From Andrena cerasifolii (taxonomy: Eukaryota > Arthropoda > Insecta > Hymenoptera > Andrenidae), in the NCBI RefSeq assembly GCF_050908995.1, contig NC_135126.1, forward strand, positions 10,106,001 to 10,170,000: a stretch of DNA of 64,000 nt. The letters run 5' to 3'. A program made the position numbers and the translations under genes. Under the pieces are notes generated by a model. The model saw nothing but the letters and a program-made list of their open reading frames with translations, made no database searches and was not told the DNA's origin. Numbering within the stretch: the first letter of the stretch is position 1; each line of letters begins with the position of its first letter. Shown here piece by piece: positions 1 to 12,943 of this stretch.

Positions 1-832
1 AATCATCATTCACCCTCGATAAATCTACTAACCGCCTGCAGTTTCAAGTACAAACAATCCGCGGCTTTCGCAGCAGCTCGACATTCGCGATAACGCTCGA
101 ACCAAGGCTGCCCGTTATCACGCCGCCGGAAGATCGTTGCCGAAACGGCGCCCGGAGAGGAACAAGTAGGGAGGAGTAGGAGGGCGACAGCCGACTCCTT
201 TTCTCTCCACTGGGGGATTAAGAAATCGACGAGCACACCGGGCGAAGAACAGGAGAAGAGGCACAACTGCCCCTCTCCATTCACCTCTTCGTGAGCAGCC
301 GGAGTCCTGGTTGGCTATAGCCCAGTGTTCGGCGTCACAGTCAAACGCAAACAGTGACCGCGGCAAAACAGATCGTCGGCACTAATGCTCGAAAAACCGT
401 CGACGAAAACGCAACCCCCGCGGGCACGGTAGCCTGGACTCGATCATCGATCCCCGGTTCCTCTGGCCGTGGTTTCACGAAGTGGGGGTGGGGCCACCGC
501 GAAACCGATTTCGACGCGCGCGAGCCGATCGAACCCCTCGGCTCTTTTTCACTCTCTGCCGCGCGTAGACGAACGAACGAAAACACCGGCGCAGCATCTC
601 GCGGACAGCGGAGATCGATCTCCGATCGATCGATCGTTCTACAGTGGCTTCGCCGTGACCAGTCCCTGGAGCATCGATGAGATCGACGGAACTGCATGGA
701 GACTAGTCAGCGAGGAGAAGTTGAACCTCCGTGGGAAGGCTATGATATTTCGTTACCCGCGAATGCGAAGGCTCAGATTTCTACCTTACTTTGGATTTTC
801 ATCGATCGTGCAGTGCAAAGTATTCAGTGAAG
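1..832 (+). promoter_or_regulatory. Upstream / 5' leader of Kank first coding exon
   Basis: CpG-rich DNA with no supported coding exon. ATG triplets lie upstream of the chosen start in other frames (for example near 675, 695 and 742), so any transcript covering them would have a leader with uORFs. A tract of overlapping GATCGAT words lies around 611-634. I see no convincing TATA box. It may be 5' UTR plus promoter of a Kank transcript, or an intron if Kank starts further left. Confidence 0.35.
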
Positions 833-3800
833 ATGGGGGTGAAGAACTTCATCATGAAGAGGATACCGTTCTGCAAGATGAAGGCGAAGAGGAAATACCG
901 TGAGTCGCCTATGAGCCAGCCCCGTTCCCTTTTGTCCTTCGCGTTCTCTTCGTGGCGCAGTGTTCGTTAGGCGGATAGTATTTGCTCGCAGAGGAGCGAG
1001 TCTAGACTTTTAACCGTAGATAGCCGCGGACCGGCGTCTGTACAGTGTGTTTTTCTGCGTCTGTCTAGAAAACACGAGCGATAACGACGCGCCCCGCGTC
1101 ACGCGATTTTCCTCGGGTCATGTTTTTACGTGCGTGAATTATCGCGCTTTGCATATCGCGCGGCTCGGGTAATCTGTTACCTAGAATTCGGATTTCGCCG
1201 CCAGCACGGACGGGGCTGTCTACGCCGCGGTGGACGCGATTCGACGGGGCACGCGGAGTAATTAAAAGATACTTTATCTGTCCGAGCAAGTCGAATTCAT
1301 TATCGCGGAGCGATACCAGAAACGCGCGCTCGCTTCGACCCCGAGCGTCCCTATCGCTGCTCCCTCCGAACGAAAGCTGGCAGCTCGAACGGAGGAATGG
1401 AAAGCCGTAGAAATTCAAATGGAACGATCCGCTGATTCCCCCGAGATGCTTTCGAGCTGTTCGTTTAATTGCGATGAAAAACATTCCGCCAGCCGCGCGA
1501 TCGTTTCGATACCCGTCGAGATCCGGCGAGCCTGCGTAGAGGATCGTTTAGAGCCGTCTGCCGGCGAGTTGCGCGAGATAACCAGCGTTTCGGTTCCGCG
1601 ATCGGCGATTAATTCGCCAGGAAAAACCGTGGAATCTCTCGCAGCGGCCGGGGATGCTCCTTTTCAACTTGACTTTCACGACCGACATCGCAGGCCCCGC
1701 TACTCTCGTCCGAGTACATATGCTTCTAATCCACGTGTGCAACGCGCGAGAAACCAGCGTCGTGTTCTTCCATATAAAGCGGGACGCAACGATTACGCGC
1801 CATTATTTACATGGCCTGCTCGCGTTGTTACTGTTCGAGGCAGAGCCGCGCAGAGCCCCTTTAAGGACGCTGTAATCGCGCGCAGGAACGCCGCGAACGC
1901 GCGGCTTTCGAGGGCAGCTTTCAATCGCAAGCGGATAAATGAGCACTCGCGCTGAGGTTAATACAGTGAATTTCCATTTGCCCGGTTCTTATAATAATAG
2001 TTCGCTACCTACAAATTTTTAAGTACTTAAATTAAAACGCACTTGCTCGTTCTTCTCCTTAATCTTCCACGAATTATCTGTCATATTTTACTCGATCTGT
2101 AAGTGTTCGCGTGACGCTCCCTTCGTGCAGCGCTCGACGGTACTCCGGACAATGGAAACGCAGCGGCAGTTGAGTAAAGCGAGCACTGACTTTGCGCTAA
2201 AATAAATTAAGTTCTACGCGTACGTTCGAGCCCGTGTCAACGAGCGCGGCGGTAGTAGCGGTGGTTTTTTTCTATTGTAACACGCAAGGGGGATGTAAAA
2301 AATTGGTCCACGACGGATTGTGGTAGTTTGCATGGGCGCGCGTGACGCGACTCGCGTGCTGCGAATCCTCTGGCATTAAAACCGAGCCCACGAGTCGCGT
2401 CACGATATCGGACTCGGATGAATTTGAAATGCCGCGGCGTCTGGCGCGTTTCTTTATTGTCTAGCGCGGGACGGCGTCGCTTTAATGCCGTGACCCTCTT
2501 ACGCAACGATCAATTAAAGAAAAAAATACAACAGACGCAGGTGAGCGCAGTTTGCGTGACACGCGTGCGCGAGAGGGTTTGTTGAGTGGCATTATCGGGG
2601 GTTGAGCCTGGACACAGGAAGCCCTGCTTGATGTTTCCTCGAGTTTCTAATGTGGCAAGCAATTTAACGGAGGTACCTATTTTGGGGGAGGAATGAAAGA
2701 TAGTTCTTTTTGATAGCGAAATTCGTTTAGTATTCGGCGAAGTGTCGAAGCGTTTTATTATTCCACCGAGGCAGCTGGCTTATTTTTTAATATCCCACCA
2801 CTGTGTATTAAACGGAGCAACGGTGATATCCTGTCTCAAACACTTGTAGCGATTTGCATCGATTTTGGTATGGATGGAAGTTTCATTAAAATGTTTCCTC
2901 GTTATATAAATAAATATTTCTACGGGGGCCAGCCATCGGTGTCCGTGGCCAAATATCTACCTGACATTTCTACACTGAAACAATTTATACATTAGCACGG
3001 TGCTTGAATAAATACAGAGTATTAGTTCCGCCCGGCGGTATATTCGTTTATCGGCCTTGCCGCGTAGTGCGAACTTTTTATTCGAAACAAGCTCGGGGGG
3101 CTTCAGTATTTACTGTCAATATTTGCTTGTCTACAGTTGCACGGGGAGTTATCTACATTCACCCAAGTGAATGACACTTCTATCTGAAACCACACATTGC
3201 TTCCACCAAACAGTCGGTTCGTGAATTAAAATCTTCATATCTACATTAAATACTCTCTCTGTACCATCACAACTATTTTACAAGGGAAGTTAGGCGAGCT
3301 GGAAATTCAGAAAGTTGTCCAACTTTGTGCGCAAGTGGAGTAGTTAATTCGTAACGCAGCCCTGTTTTTGCTGGTGCCATAGTGCGATTTTAGGGGGTGA
3401 AATGAACCCTTGAAAAAAATCAGCATCTTCCTTTATCGTCTCGTCTTCGGATATTCCTCGAGTAGCAACTCCACAAAATGCAACTGTTCCCGTCGCAATG
3501 GGAGAACAGTGGAATGATCCGCGGGAATGTTCACGTATGAAAAATCCCCCAGATGGAACGAACACGGCCACACCGATGCAGAACAATGCCCAAGTCGAGC
3601 ACACGGCCGATTTCGACAACGCGAGCGTCGGCAGCGGAAACTCGAACCTCAGCACGGGCGCGCTACAGGTAAGGAGCAACAAGTACAATCGACCAGTAAT
3701 CGCGAATCATGAGATCCAAGAACAGCGGCGCGTACTCTGGCCGTCCAACGTGTTCCAGAACATCAGGGAGCAAATGGCAGCGTCACTGGAACGAATGAGG

Positions 3801-6800
3801 GAGCTGGAGGAACAGGTCAAGGCGATTCCCATGCTGCAGGTAAAGCCTCGGCGCAATTTCTCACAGTAGGTAGAAGTGATTCAGCGAGGTAGTAAAAGCT
3901 GCGAGGGTCCCAAAGTTCGTGGTTTTCAGGTCTAAATTTTTTTTTGGGGGGCGGTCGAGTTTCCAGACCTCTCGTTCCAAAACTTTGGGGCTCCCGCAGC
4001 GTTTACGAGCTCGTCAAATCGCTTCTAGACCCTACATCGTCGATTCACCCAGCATTTTCTCTCGTCGGTGCACCCACCGACTCGTGAATCACCTGTTCCT
4101 CCCTTTCGTTGCGATACTTCCGACGGGAAAGCGCGATTATATCCTGGCGATCGTAACGCGAAATACCCGAGGCGTTTGGGGGTAATTAAGGTAACGCAAG
4201 AAACTGAAAAGCTAGCGAATTGGCGAAATGGGGGTGGGCAGTGGTGGGTTTAAGGAAAGAGGCCCAAGTGGCAGACGTGTTACAAATAAATTTACGCGCG
4301 TGTGGTATGGAAATTATGGGGAACCAAGAGAAATAAATAGTGTTTGGATAAGATCATATTTTTTTTTTGGAAAATGGGGTCATCCGTTAAAGTCGTCACT
4401 GGGCGAAGCCTCAGGCGTTGAATGAATTCTTCGAATCAGCATAATGGCCACGACGTGTTAGCGCGATTATTGGCTCCATTTCTTGTTCTCATTATCTGGA
4501 CGTTGCAGGTGCAGGTGTCGGTGCTGAAGGAGGAGAAACGGAACCTCCTGCGACAAGTGGACGAGCTGGGCAAAATGAATTGCTGCAACGATATTTTGCA
4601 CAGGCACCGGAGCCAGTCGTTCTCGGAACAGCGCATGAACCTGCGAAACCTGAAGAGCGTCCCGGCCACGCCGACCAGGGACATGGGAACGATGTGCGGC
4701 GTCATGACACGGGACGTCGGCGTCTCGCACCAGCAGGTACGCGCCATCCCCGCTTCCGTTGCCTCGCGATTTATCGACGGGCTCGATCTAGACATTGTTG
4801 CGTCGGGAGAAACTCGAGAAAAGCGGCCGGCGATCGCTGGGTTCCAGCGAACCGCGAAAAATTTGCATACCGACGGGACGGGTGAAGGAACACTCTGGTG
4901 TTTAATTGCATATGTAGCAATGCAGTGGAGGATTAATGTTTCTACGGGGGGAAAGCGAGAGACCTTTTTGATTTCTTTAATCTTTCAGAGAACTAGAAAG
5001 GAAGATGCTTTGAAGTTCGGTTCAGGTGTTGCTTAGGGATGTGCGGGCAACTCCTTTTAGCGTTGTGTATTTATTGCTGATGTAAAATGTTTTAAGGAAT
5101 CGGAATTCAGATCAATGAAAAGTGAAAAGACTTCTAGGGTTACTGTAGTTGTCAGGGGATTCTGTAAGCTAAAGTTTCGTTTAAGAATACTAACAAGGGA
5201 ATATCCCGAACCCGAAAATTCAAAGAATTCTGAAGCTTTTGTGGATATGTAGGGGATTTCCTTCTGATTACAACGCAATGCTGTTTCATAATTATTTAAA
5301 CATCCAGTTCAGATTTCACGTGAAAAAACGAATTTTAGAAAACGTTATTAATAATTTTGTTTATAACTTCTTTCTAATTTTTAAACAATTGGTACAACTT
5401 TTACGATTTGATAGATCTAATTGAAAGAAGTATCTTTTGTCTTCAAACTATTTTTGTATCTCTTACAGATTGCGTGCTACAAAATAAAATAAAAAATAGC
5501 CGAATCTTCAGGGGTTAATTTCACCCCCTTAGAGTGAATTTGGGGAGCAAAAAAATTGCGTTGTAATCAGGAGGAAATCCCCTACATATCCACAAAGTTT
5601 CAGAATTTTTTGAATTTTCGGGTTCGGGATCTTCCCTAGTAGCATTTATTGTTGGCATTTTGATGGCCAGCTAATTCCCAACTTGGGGTTATTGTGGACC
5701 AAGCAGAAATGCTACTAGAGTATTAAATGATTAAGCTTCGGTGTAGATAATAATAGTAGTGTACTTGAAAATTGAACACGAGCCTCCTTAATGAGATATT
5801 GTAACGTGGTATTGTCACCCGATCAGGTCCGAACACGAGATATCGGAATGATAACGAGCACCCCGATAAAACAGTCGCTGCAGAGGAGTCGATTGCAGAT
5901 CGAAGAAATCGTACCTGAAATAGCCGATCAGAGCACGCTGCTGGGCGAGCGGACGTCGCCTAGCCTCGGCAACCTCTACTCGAGCGATTCCCGCGACAGT
6001 TGGAGGTCGACCTTAACTCGTAGCCAACTGATGTACGAGGAGATCCCGCCGGAAGCGAAGGCGACGGGTCGCCTGAGATGGAGCCCACTTCAAGTGGAAT
6101 CGATACCGCCGACCAGTCCGAAACTGGTCAGGGACGCGAGGAAATCTCGCGATGTCAGTACAAGCACGAGGAACAGATTGAAGGACCTCGTGTGCAGCCG
6201 ATTCGTCATCGAGGACATCGCCCCAGAAGCTAAGAGGGAGATCAGGAAACGGTCCTGCGGAGCCACCACCACTTTGACCATGAAAGATGTTCTAACAAAA
6301 GATGACGTCGCAGTTATAGTCGACGATGCCCTCAGGATCTATAAAAGCACGCTGATCAAGGACACCGCTTCGAGAGGGTGCCAGTGCACCCCCGAACCAG
6401 CCAAGGTGGTCGAGAAGAGGGATCAGTTCGTCCAGGTCGCCGAACCATTCAAGATGAGGACGAACGTGGGAGTGATGGTGAAGCCTAGGGTGTCCGAAAT
6501 CGGCATCGAGGTCAGAAGCGGTCCTGGGACGAGGACCGTCGCAGTTGGTCCTGATCCTGTAGCTACACAACTCGTTTCCCTACACTCGATGAACTCGAGG
6601 AGTCATTCTTTTAATTACGGCGATACCAAAGTGAACAAGAAGACCACCAGGTCCGTGAGCGTCATGGTGGATGACCTGGTGAGGACCACGGTGAAGAGCA
6701 CCGACACCTCCGGCCTGGCTCCGAAGAAACGGGAGTTCGGTACCTCGCCGATAAAGAAGAAGTTCACCGACGTCTCTGTCGGCGAATCTGTGAAGCCGCA

Positions 6801-9183
6801 TATCTCTATATCATGCGCGGCTAATTACTGCGACAATTGCAAGGAGACGATTAAGAATCTGGCGAAGCAGATCGTGAACAACGCGGAGAATAATATGAAC
6901 CATCAAAACGCGAATCTGGTCTCGAGGATACCGAGGCCGTCCCACATACCGCTGAACAACACGCCGGAGCACAGAAGGCAGTTCAAGAGGCAGGATACCT
7001 ACACGAAGATACCCGCTGTCGGTGTGATAAGATACGACTCTGATAACAAGGAGCTGTATGACAGTAGCAATCGGTTAGTAGTACTCTGAATATCATAGCG
7101 ATCTATTTAACCCTTTAGGTGCTGCGATCTCATATGCCTCGGCATTTGGTGCGGTTTTCTGTTTAACAGATGATAACGATTGCGTTTGTCAGATATTAGT
7201 AGAAGGTTTCATTCGCGACGTATGGTAAGGTTGGAGCCTTAGGCCTCGTTCATATTAGTTACTTGACTTCAAGTCGCTTGAATTCAAGTAACTTGAAACT
7301 ATATTACCAATGTGAACCTGTTATTTAATTAACTTGAAATGTCTCTTCAAGTATCGTTCAAGTTTCAAGAGAAGTAAAGATTCTTTCAACTTTACTTGCC
7401 TTGAAATACAACTTGACTAATGTGAACGAGGCTTTAGTGCTGATAGGGTTAAATGGTATAAAACTTTACAGAAATTCGTTTGTACTTCCATCGGTAATCG
7501 CAGAATCGTTTTCACGATCATTTATCGGTCGTTGATATGAACGGAAGAAATGGAGCATGCGACATCTATTATTCTCGCGGTGGAAGTGTGAGGGTGGAGG
7601 TAGTTTGCTGCAAAAAGATCTCTGTACCGCGGACGATCAATGTGTGATATAGTTAGTGACAGCGTGGCGCATGTCAGCGGGATTGTTGATTTTTTCGGCT
7701 CCATGGTTGCGCGTCGGATGCGTCATACGATTGTTCGCGTAGCTGCGCAGAGGTCAAACCGTAAATAACAGGTTCGGAGGTCAGTGACAGAGAAAGTGTC
7801 GTTAAAGCCACTTCGTATTCGGTATGGTGAACGAGTGAATCGCGATCTCGACAGATCGATGCTGCAGCAGCAGCAACAGCACGCTACCCGTATAGTTAAC
7901 GATACCGAGCTCATCGAGGAATCCTCTGCTCATTTCGTCGCGAAAGGGTAATCGAGCCCTCGGGGAATTATCTTCGTTAAACCCTTACAAAGATGACGGT
8001 AGTGAACTGCTGAAATCGCTCGAGACGCGTGTATGTATGCATATCTTTCTCTGTTTTCCAGCATCCAGGAACTGCAAGGGGACAGAGGAAAGGATGAGAA
8101 GTCAGAGGAGATATATAATTCCGAGAAACAACCGGCTAGCGAAGACAAGCACGAGCTTCCGGAGTCCGCTCTGTTCCAACCGATTCAAGAGAAGCCTAGG
8201 AAAAAGACTGAACCGTCAAAAGAGATGCAGGCCGCCATGAAGGTTCTAAACGACAGCCTTAAAAAATCCCCCAGCAAGAGCATCTCGCATCAGATGAAGA
8301 ATGCTGTGAACATCATCCAACAAGAATGGTTCAAGATCTCGAGCACAGTGACTGCCAATCCCTTAGAAGTAGAAGACTACCTAGACTGTTTCGAGGAGTA
8401 TTCCAGCTCCTTGTTGGAGTACGTAGTTAACATGATCGACTCGAACGGGAACACCGCTATGCATTACGCAGTCTCGCATGGAAATTTCGATGTCGTGTCC
8501 ATACTTCTGGACTCTAAAGTCTGCGACATCAATAAGGCAAACGTAGCTGGGTACACGGCTGTGATGTTGGCAGCACTGGCCGAAGTTAGAAATTCCACTC
8601 ATGCCTCCGTGGCGAACAGGTTGTTTCAACTTGCCGATGTCAATATTCGAGCGAAATTGGTAAGAATCTGAGGCGACGGGAATAAACTGATTCCACGATT
8701 CTTAAGATAGAAACTTAACCGACATATATTTTTCAGCATGGTCAAACTGCCTTGATGCTAGCCGTATCGCACGGCCGCAAGGATATGACGCAGCTGCTGT
8801 TGGATGCAGGAGCGGCAGTCAACATTCAAGACGAAGACGGCAGTACAGCCCTAATGTGCGCTGCGGAACACGGGCATACCGATATCGTGCGACTGTTACT
8901 CGCGCACCCAGACTGTGATCCATCGATTGTCGACATAGACGGCAGTTCCGCTTTGAAGATCGCGTTAGAAGCTGGCAATCGAGACATCGGCGTGTTACTG
9001 TACGCCCACGAGCGGGTAAACAGAGGGACGAGTCCCTACTCCTCGATCAGGCGCAGCAGGAGAGGATCGAAACCTACGACACCCACCGGCCCGTCCCCCT
9101 CTGCCCCTGTAAGTCCAGCTCCATCCCGAAGGATCCACTCATCGACCGTTTCCTTGAACTCCACGAAATATTCTTCTAAATAG
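833..9183 (+). CDS. Kank: KN motif and ankyrin repeat domain protein (Kank), isoform lacking a visible KN motif
   Basis: Coding exons: 833-899, 3466-3839, 4509-4736, 5827-7073, 8062-8659 and 8737-9183 (TAG). Together they give 986 aa and all joints keep phase. Kank proteins link cortical adhesions, microtubule tips and actin regulation. Residues about 120-175 form the family coiled coil (IREQMAASLERMRELEEQ, then VSVLKEEKRNLLRQ across the exon 2/3 joint). Residues about 765-935 carry about five ankyrin repeats (GNTAMHYAVSHGN, GQTALMLAVSHGR, GSTALMCAAEHGH), with a Ser/Pro-rich tail after them. In the long exon 4, SRIP (589-592) and SHIP (595-598) are SxIP-type EB-binding motifs. Four copies of a short IEEIxPE-like motif lie at residues 244-358. 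The N-terminal KN motif typical of the family is not seen in this model or in intron 1, so that exon may lie left of the window. Start choice is therefore uncertain; the coiled coil and ankyrin part is secure. Confidence 0.9.
900..3465 (+). other. Kank intron 1
   Basis: A 2.6-kb intron between GTGAGT at 900 and the acceptor ending TAG at 3465. The phase-1 joint makes CCA from C plus CA. CpG-rich up to about 2.5 kb, AT-richer afterwards. I searched it by eye for a KN-motif exon and found none, and I see no repeat or RNA gene. Confidence 0.55.
5194..5638. mobile_element. Palindromic foldback/MITE element, copy 1 (in Kank intron)
   Basis: Two arms of roughly 85 bp are inverted repeats of each other. 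The left arm starts CAAGGGAATATCCCGAACCC and runs to the word GATTACAACGCAA near 5278. The right arm has TTGCGTTGTAATC near 5558 and ends GGGTTCGGGATCTTCCCT. The roughly 450-bp body has no coding capacity. A second copy with the same arms lies at 25150-25580. It sits between the fourth (5827-7073) and third Kank coding exons and does not interrupt any exon. Confidence 0.8.
7242..7434. mobile_element. Small MITE flanked by TA (Kank intron)
   Basis: About 193 bp with inverted ends: GGCCTCGTTCATATTAGT at the left and the complement of AAGCCTCGTTCACATTAGT at the right. Each end abuts a TA dinucleotide, which fits a Tc1/mariner-type TA target duplication. The interior is rich in CTTGAA/TTCAAG words, so it can fold almost completely. 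Non-coding. Confidence 0.65.
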
Positions 9184-12159
9184 TTTGCCGAAAGACTCTT
9201 CATTGTCGTTTAACGTACTAGCAGGTAGCTCGAATCATAATCGTATCGTACGCGTAAGCGATAACACGAATCGGCGTCCCGTGTTTCCTATATTTATTGC
9301 TAACGTGTTTCTAGTATTTATCGTCGATTACAACGTTTCAAGGTGTCAACTACTGGATAAACGATCCTGCTCTTGCCTAACGGTTCATTCAGTCCCAGCA
9401 CAAGCATTTTAATTTAAGACACCCATTTGACTGCTCAACTTTTCTATACAATTAGTCGCGAGACGTTCGAAGGTGTTTGCTCTGTGAAGTTAGTTCGTAG
9501 GAAGGGCTCGCGCGAGGCGCCGCTGTTCCGCGTAAACGTTAGCGGATTAGATGGGATTTTCTATGAAACATGAAGGTTTTTTCTGGGTGCTATCAGAGTA
9601 AAGATGATAACCTTCATTGTTGTTAGATTTTTATAGAATGTCACGTGTATGGAACATCGATGATCCAGCCAGACACACCCAAAATTTCATTCTTAACTCT
9701 AGAAACTGCGTGAAAGTACAAAAGAATTTCGTATATGTATATATGAAACGAGGTCACAGCGCGAGAATCAAGTAACGTCTTCCAACATCCTGTGGCATTA
9801 AAACATTCCAAAGTGAATCACGAACAATCCGAATTTCTCATCTCAGACACTATTTCTCACATCTACAATAATAGATTCGGGCCTAATTTCTTGTCGAACC
9901 ATGGGGATCAAGCTGACAGTAGAATAATTGTGTACTGATATACATAGATAGGCGTGATAAATGGTGCGCAGACGGGAGACCGCGTAATTCCCCCCGATAA
10001 ATGTTGAATTTATATACGATGAACATTCTTAGAACGTATCGATCGTGGTGTTCGATGTTGGCGTAGAAATGTTACATAGGCGTGAAAGTATAAATATAGT
10101 GTCCGTGAACTACGATGAAGAATGTCGAGGGGGCATACGAGGGAAAGTAACTATGTTTAATACTTGTTGAAGTCTTTTTCAGGGTACAGTTTATACACGA
10201 TAGAGAGCTACGCAGAAATGTAATTTCCTTTTCATTTCTCGTTTATGCGCGGAGACACCCTCGCGGCTAGGAATTGGATATTTAAGACCAGTTTTTTAAC
10301 GTTGAACGTTCTCTATAGGGTTGTGAATATCTTAGAAATAACTTGCGTATTTGCGTTCAACATCAAAGATTTAGATTTACGTTGTAATGAGTATTCCTAT
10401 CGTTAAGAAACTGCATTAATGTTAAGTGACGATTATACATGTACATCAAAGGTAGCGCCGAGATCAAGTAATAGAATCGTAGGGATCTAGAAAGTAGATT
10501 ACTACTTTTCATTGTTTGTGCCTTTATATTTAACGTATTATAATTGATAATAAACCGGAAACGATACAACATCAAATGATTATATTGTATAATGATTTAT
10601 GGAAAGCCGAAACGGACAGTAATATTTCGTGTCAGCTGAATTCCAGCTTAAAAGCTGCTGCTAGATTTATATAAATTATCTCCTATCTCTGTAAGTCCAC
10701 TATAAACACGAAGACGTTGGAAGTTATTAAGTTTGAATCAATATGAATGAGGATAGGTATGTAGAACCAAATAATCCTCTAATGTTCCTACCACAATTGC
10801 TTCTATTAAATTTAATCAATTTCTACTCCGATCTGTACGTATACAGAAGCTAAACAGGATAAAAATAATTGCTTCTAAATTGAAAAATTTGAACTATGAC
10901 TTGTGATATGGGACATGCGCAGTGTAGGAATGGTATATATAGGTAGGTATGAAGAACAAACGATGCGCGAGTGATATAGGAAGCTGTAATTTCCTTTCTG
11001 TAATTTCGCGTATGTGACTGGCTTTGCGCTTTATGCTCCTAATAATAGGAACACGCGCGAGTTAGCAGCAGCATATGATAACAGAGGAGATATGAAAAAG
11101 AGAGTTAATTCTATTGAGTGGGTGCTGCAGTTCATATAGTTTACCAACTAAACGAATATGCTTCTTACTTCGCAAAGTACACTATATACCTTAAAAAACA
11201 ATAAATTAACAACACTATTAAACATTACATCACAGACGAGGTAAGTATAAGACCTCTAAAATCATTTATGTATTTTTAAGAGACTCTAGTTACCGATTAC
11301 CGTCAAAATCATTCTCATCTCGACCACTTCGATTTTTGCCCCCAAGGGCTTCAATTACAAAACACAGGGCGGTATTCACAGTCGTCGCTTAAGACTAAGA
11401 TCGTCTTAACCATGCGGCATCCTCTACTAATCTAATAGACTAGTAAAGGATGCCGAATGCTTAAGACGATCTTAAGAATACGTAGCGACTGTGAATACCG
11501 CTCACAGTCTGTGCACGATACCTACTTTATCAACAAGTCCCAAAGGAACTTTGAATAATGCTCATTGTTGCTTTAAAACGTATCATTTATTAAAGATTTG
11601 TCAAATCGATCACTTCTAAATAACATAACCATTCTCTAATAATGATTTAATGGGTCAACGGATATCGGACACGTTAAAAATTCGTGTCAAAAATTGCAAA
11701 GGAAGCTAAAGGTTGGTAGGCCTGGCTACACATCACAACGTGACGTTGTCAGATATTATCGGCCGTGCGGTTTCTAAATCGTTTGACAGTTGTTTTTGCA
11801 CGGTTCGTAATTGCTTCGTTGTATTTCTCCGATATAAGAATAATTCGACTGCTTAAATGAATTGCTTGGTTATAAGTAATAAATGTTTCATGTAACATGT
11901 TTCGTCTTGGAACTCAATGTAATAGCAGCTTGTGTTTACATCTTTCAATATTTTATCAAATCACTTATACGTGCTGTAGAGTTACACGAAAATGAATAAC
12001 AAGTATTACATCAGTTCGGTGAAACATGTACATGTGCAGTAGAAATGTCAATTCCTACTTTGTATTTGCGAATTCTCGTAATACCTTGATCGTTGTAGCT
12101 CGATTATAATCTCTCCTGTTACAGAAGGGTTTTAATTAACCACCAAAATTGAGAATAAA
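9184..12159. other. Kank 3' UTR and Kank-Bet1 intergenic DNA
   Basis: AT-rich and without a supported coding exon. An AATAAA word occurs near 10548, among other AT-rich candidates; I cannot choose the real poly(A) site. The MITE at 11367-11503 lies inside. The last roughly 400 bp must contain the Bet1 promoter, but no clear core element is visible. Confidence 0.5.
11367..11503. mobile_element. MITE with GGGCGGTATTCACAGTCG terminal inverted repeats
   Basis: A 137-bp near-palindrome. The left arm starts AGGGCGGTATTCACAGTCG and passes through CTTAAGAC. The right arm is its complement, ending CGACTGTGAATACCGCTC. Arms are about 45 bp with several mismatches. The central part is also palindromic (GGCATCC and GGATGCC). 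One arm of the same family recurs near 43485-43517. Confidence 0.75.
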
Positions 12160-12648
12160 ATGCGTAGGTCTCACGCAAGTAAGTTAATCGACTATTAATT
12201 TTAATTCAATAGACCATAGTCTTGGTCCGATGCAATGTGGTTTTTGTGACAGGTTACGCCTATGAACCGGTACCAACGACGTCGAGTCATAATGGCTTGG
12301 AGGACGAGAATGAAAGTATGACAGACCATCTGAAGGATAAAATTCATGCTCTGAAGTCGTTGTCAATCGACATTGGTAATGAAGTACAGTACCAGGACAA
12401 AATGCTCCGTGGAATGGTAAACAACTCGCCGTTCTTCGGGCACATTTATTAGCTAGAAGCGCGTAGAATAAATCTTTTTATTCCGACAGGACGAAGACTT
12501 TGAAAGAACAAGTGGTTCGCTAACAGGTTCGGTCGCGCGAGTTTTACGCTTGTCCAAGGGAAGCCATTCTTACTACATTCTATATTTATTCATATTCTCC
12601 GTAGTTGTCTTCTTTGTGTTATGGGTAGCATTAAAATTTTTCAACTAA
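12160..12648 (+). CDS. Bet1: Bet1 ER-Golgi SNARE
   Basis: Exons 12160-12178, 12253-12416 and 12490-12648 (TAA) encode 113 aa; human BET1 has 118. Bet1 is the Qc-type SNARE of ER-to-Golgi transport vesicles and is a tail-anchored membrane protein. The SNARE helix runs from about residue 24 to 85 (MTDHLKDKIHALKSLSIDIG, then YQDKMLRGMDEDFE). The last 22 residues are a hydrophobic anchor (YYILYLFIFSVVVFFVLW) ending KFFN. The first exon encodes only MRRSHA plus one base, typical of this family's basic N-terminus. The model is complete with consensus GT-AG sites (GTAAGT, GTAAAC). It lies on the same strand as Kank and RPF1, with separate spacers and so presumably separate promoters. Confidence 0.95.
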
Positions 12649-12943
12649 ATTTTAACGCGATAATGTTGCGCGGCGAGGGAGAGTTCATTCCTATATTAAT
12701 TTATCATACGCAATAACTTTCAATTACATCCAATATTTGTGTACAAAGGTCATTTACATGTTAAACTGATTATTATTTCTTCTGAATTGTATAAAATTAT
12801 CTACGCATGATATATCTTAATGTAAATACGTGTACAGATAAATATATAAATATATTTTAATTAATAAACGTGATTGCAAATTCCCGGTATTATTCTCGTG
12901 ATAATGTTCGAAAGTTAGCGGCAGTGCAGGCGCAGGTGAACTT

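Noticed and set aside
3669..3674. Splice donor GTAAGG inside Kank exon 2
   Set aside because: The frame continues through it into the conserved IREQMAASLERMRELEEQ coiled coil, so the exon is taken to 3839.
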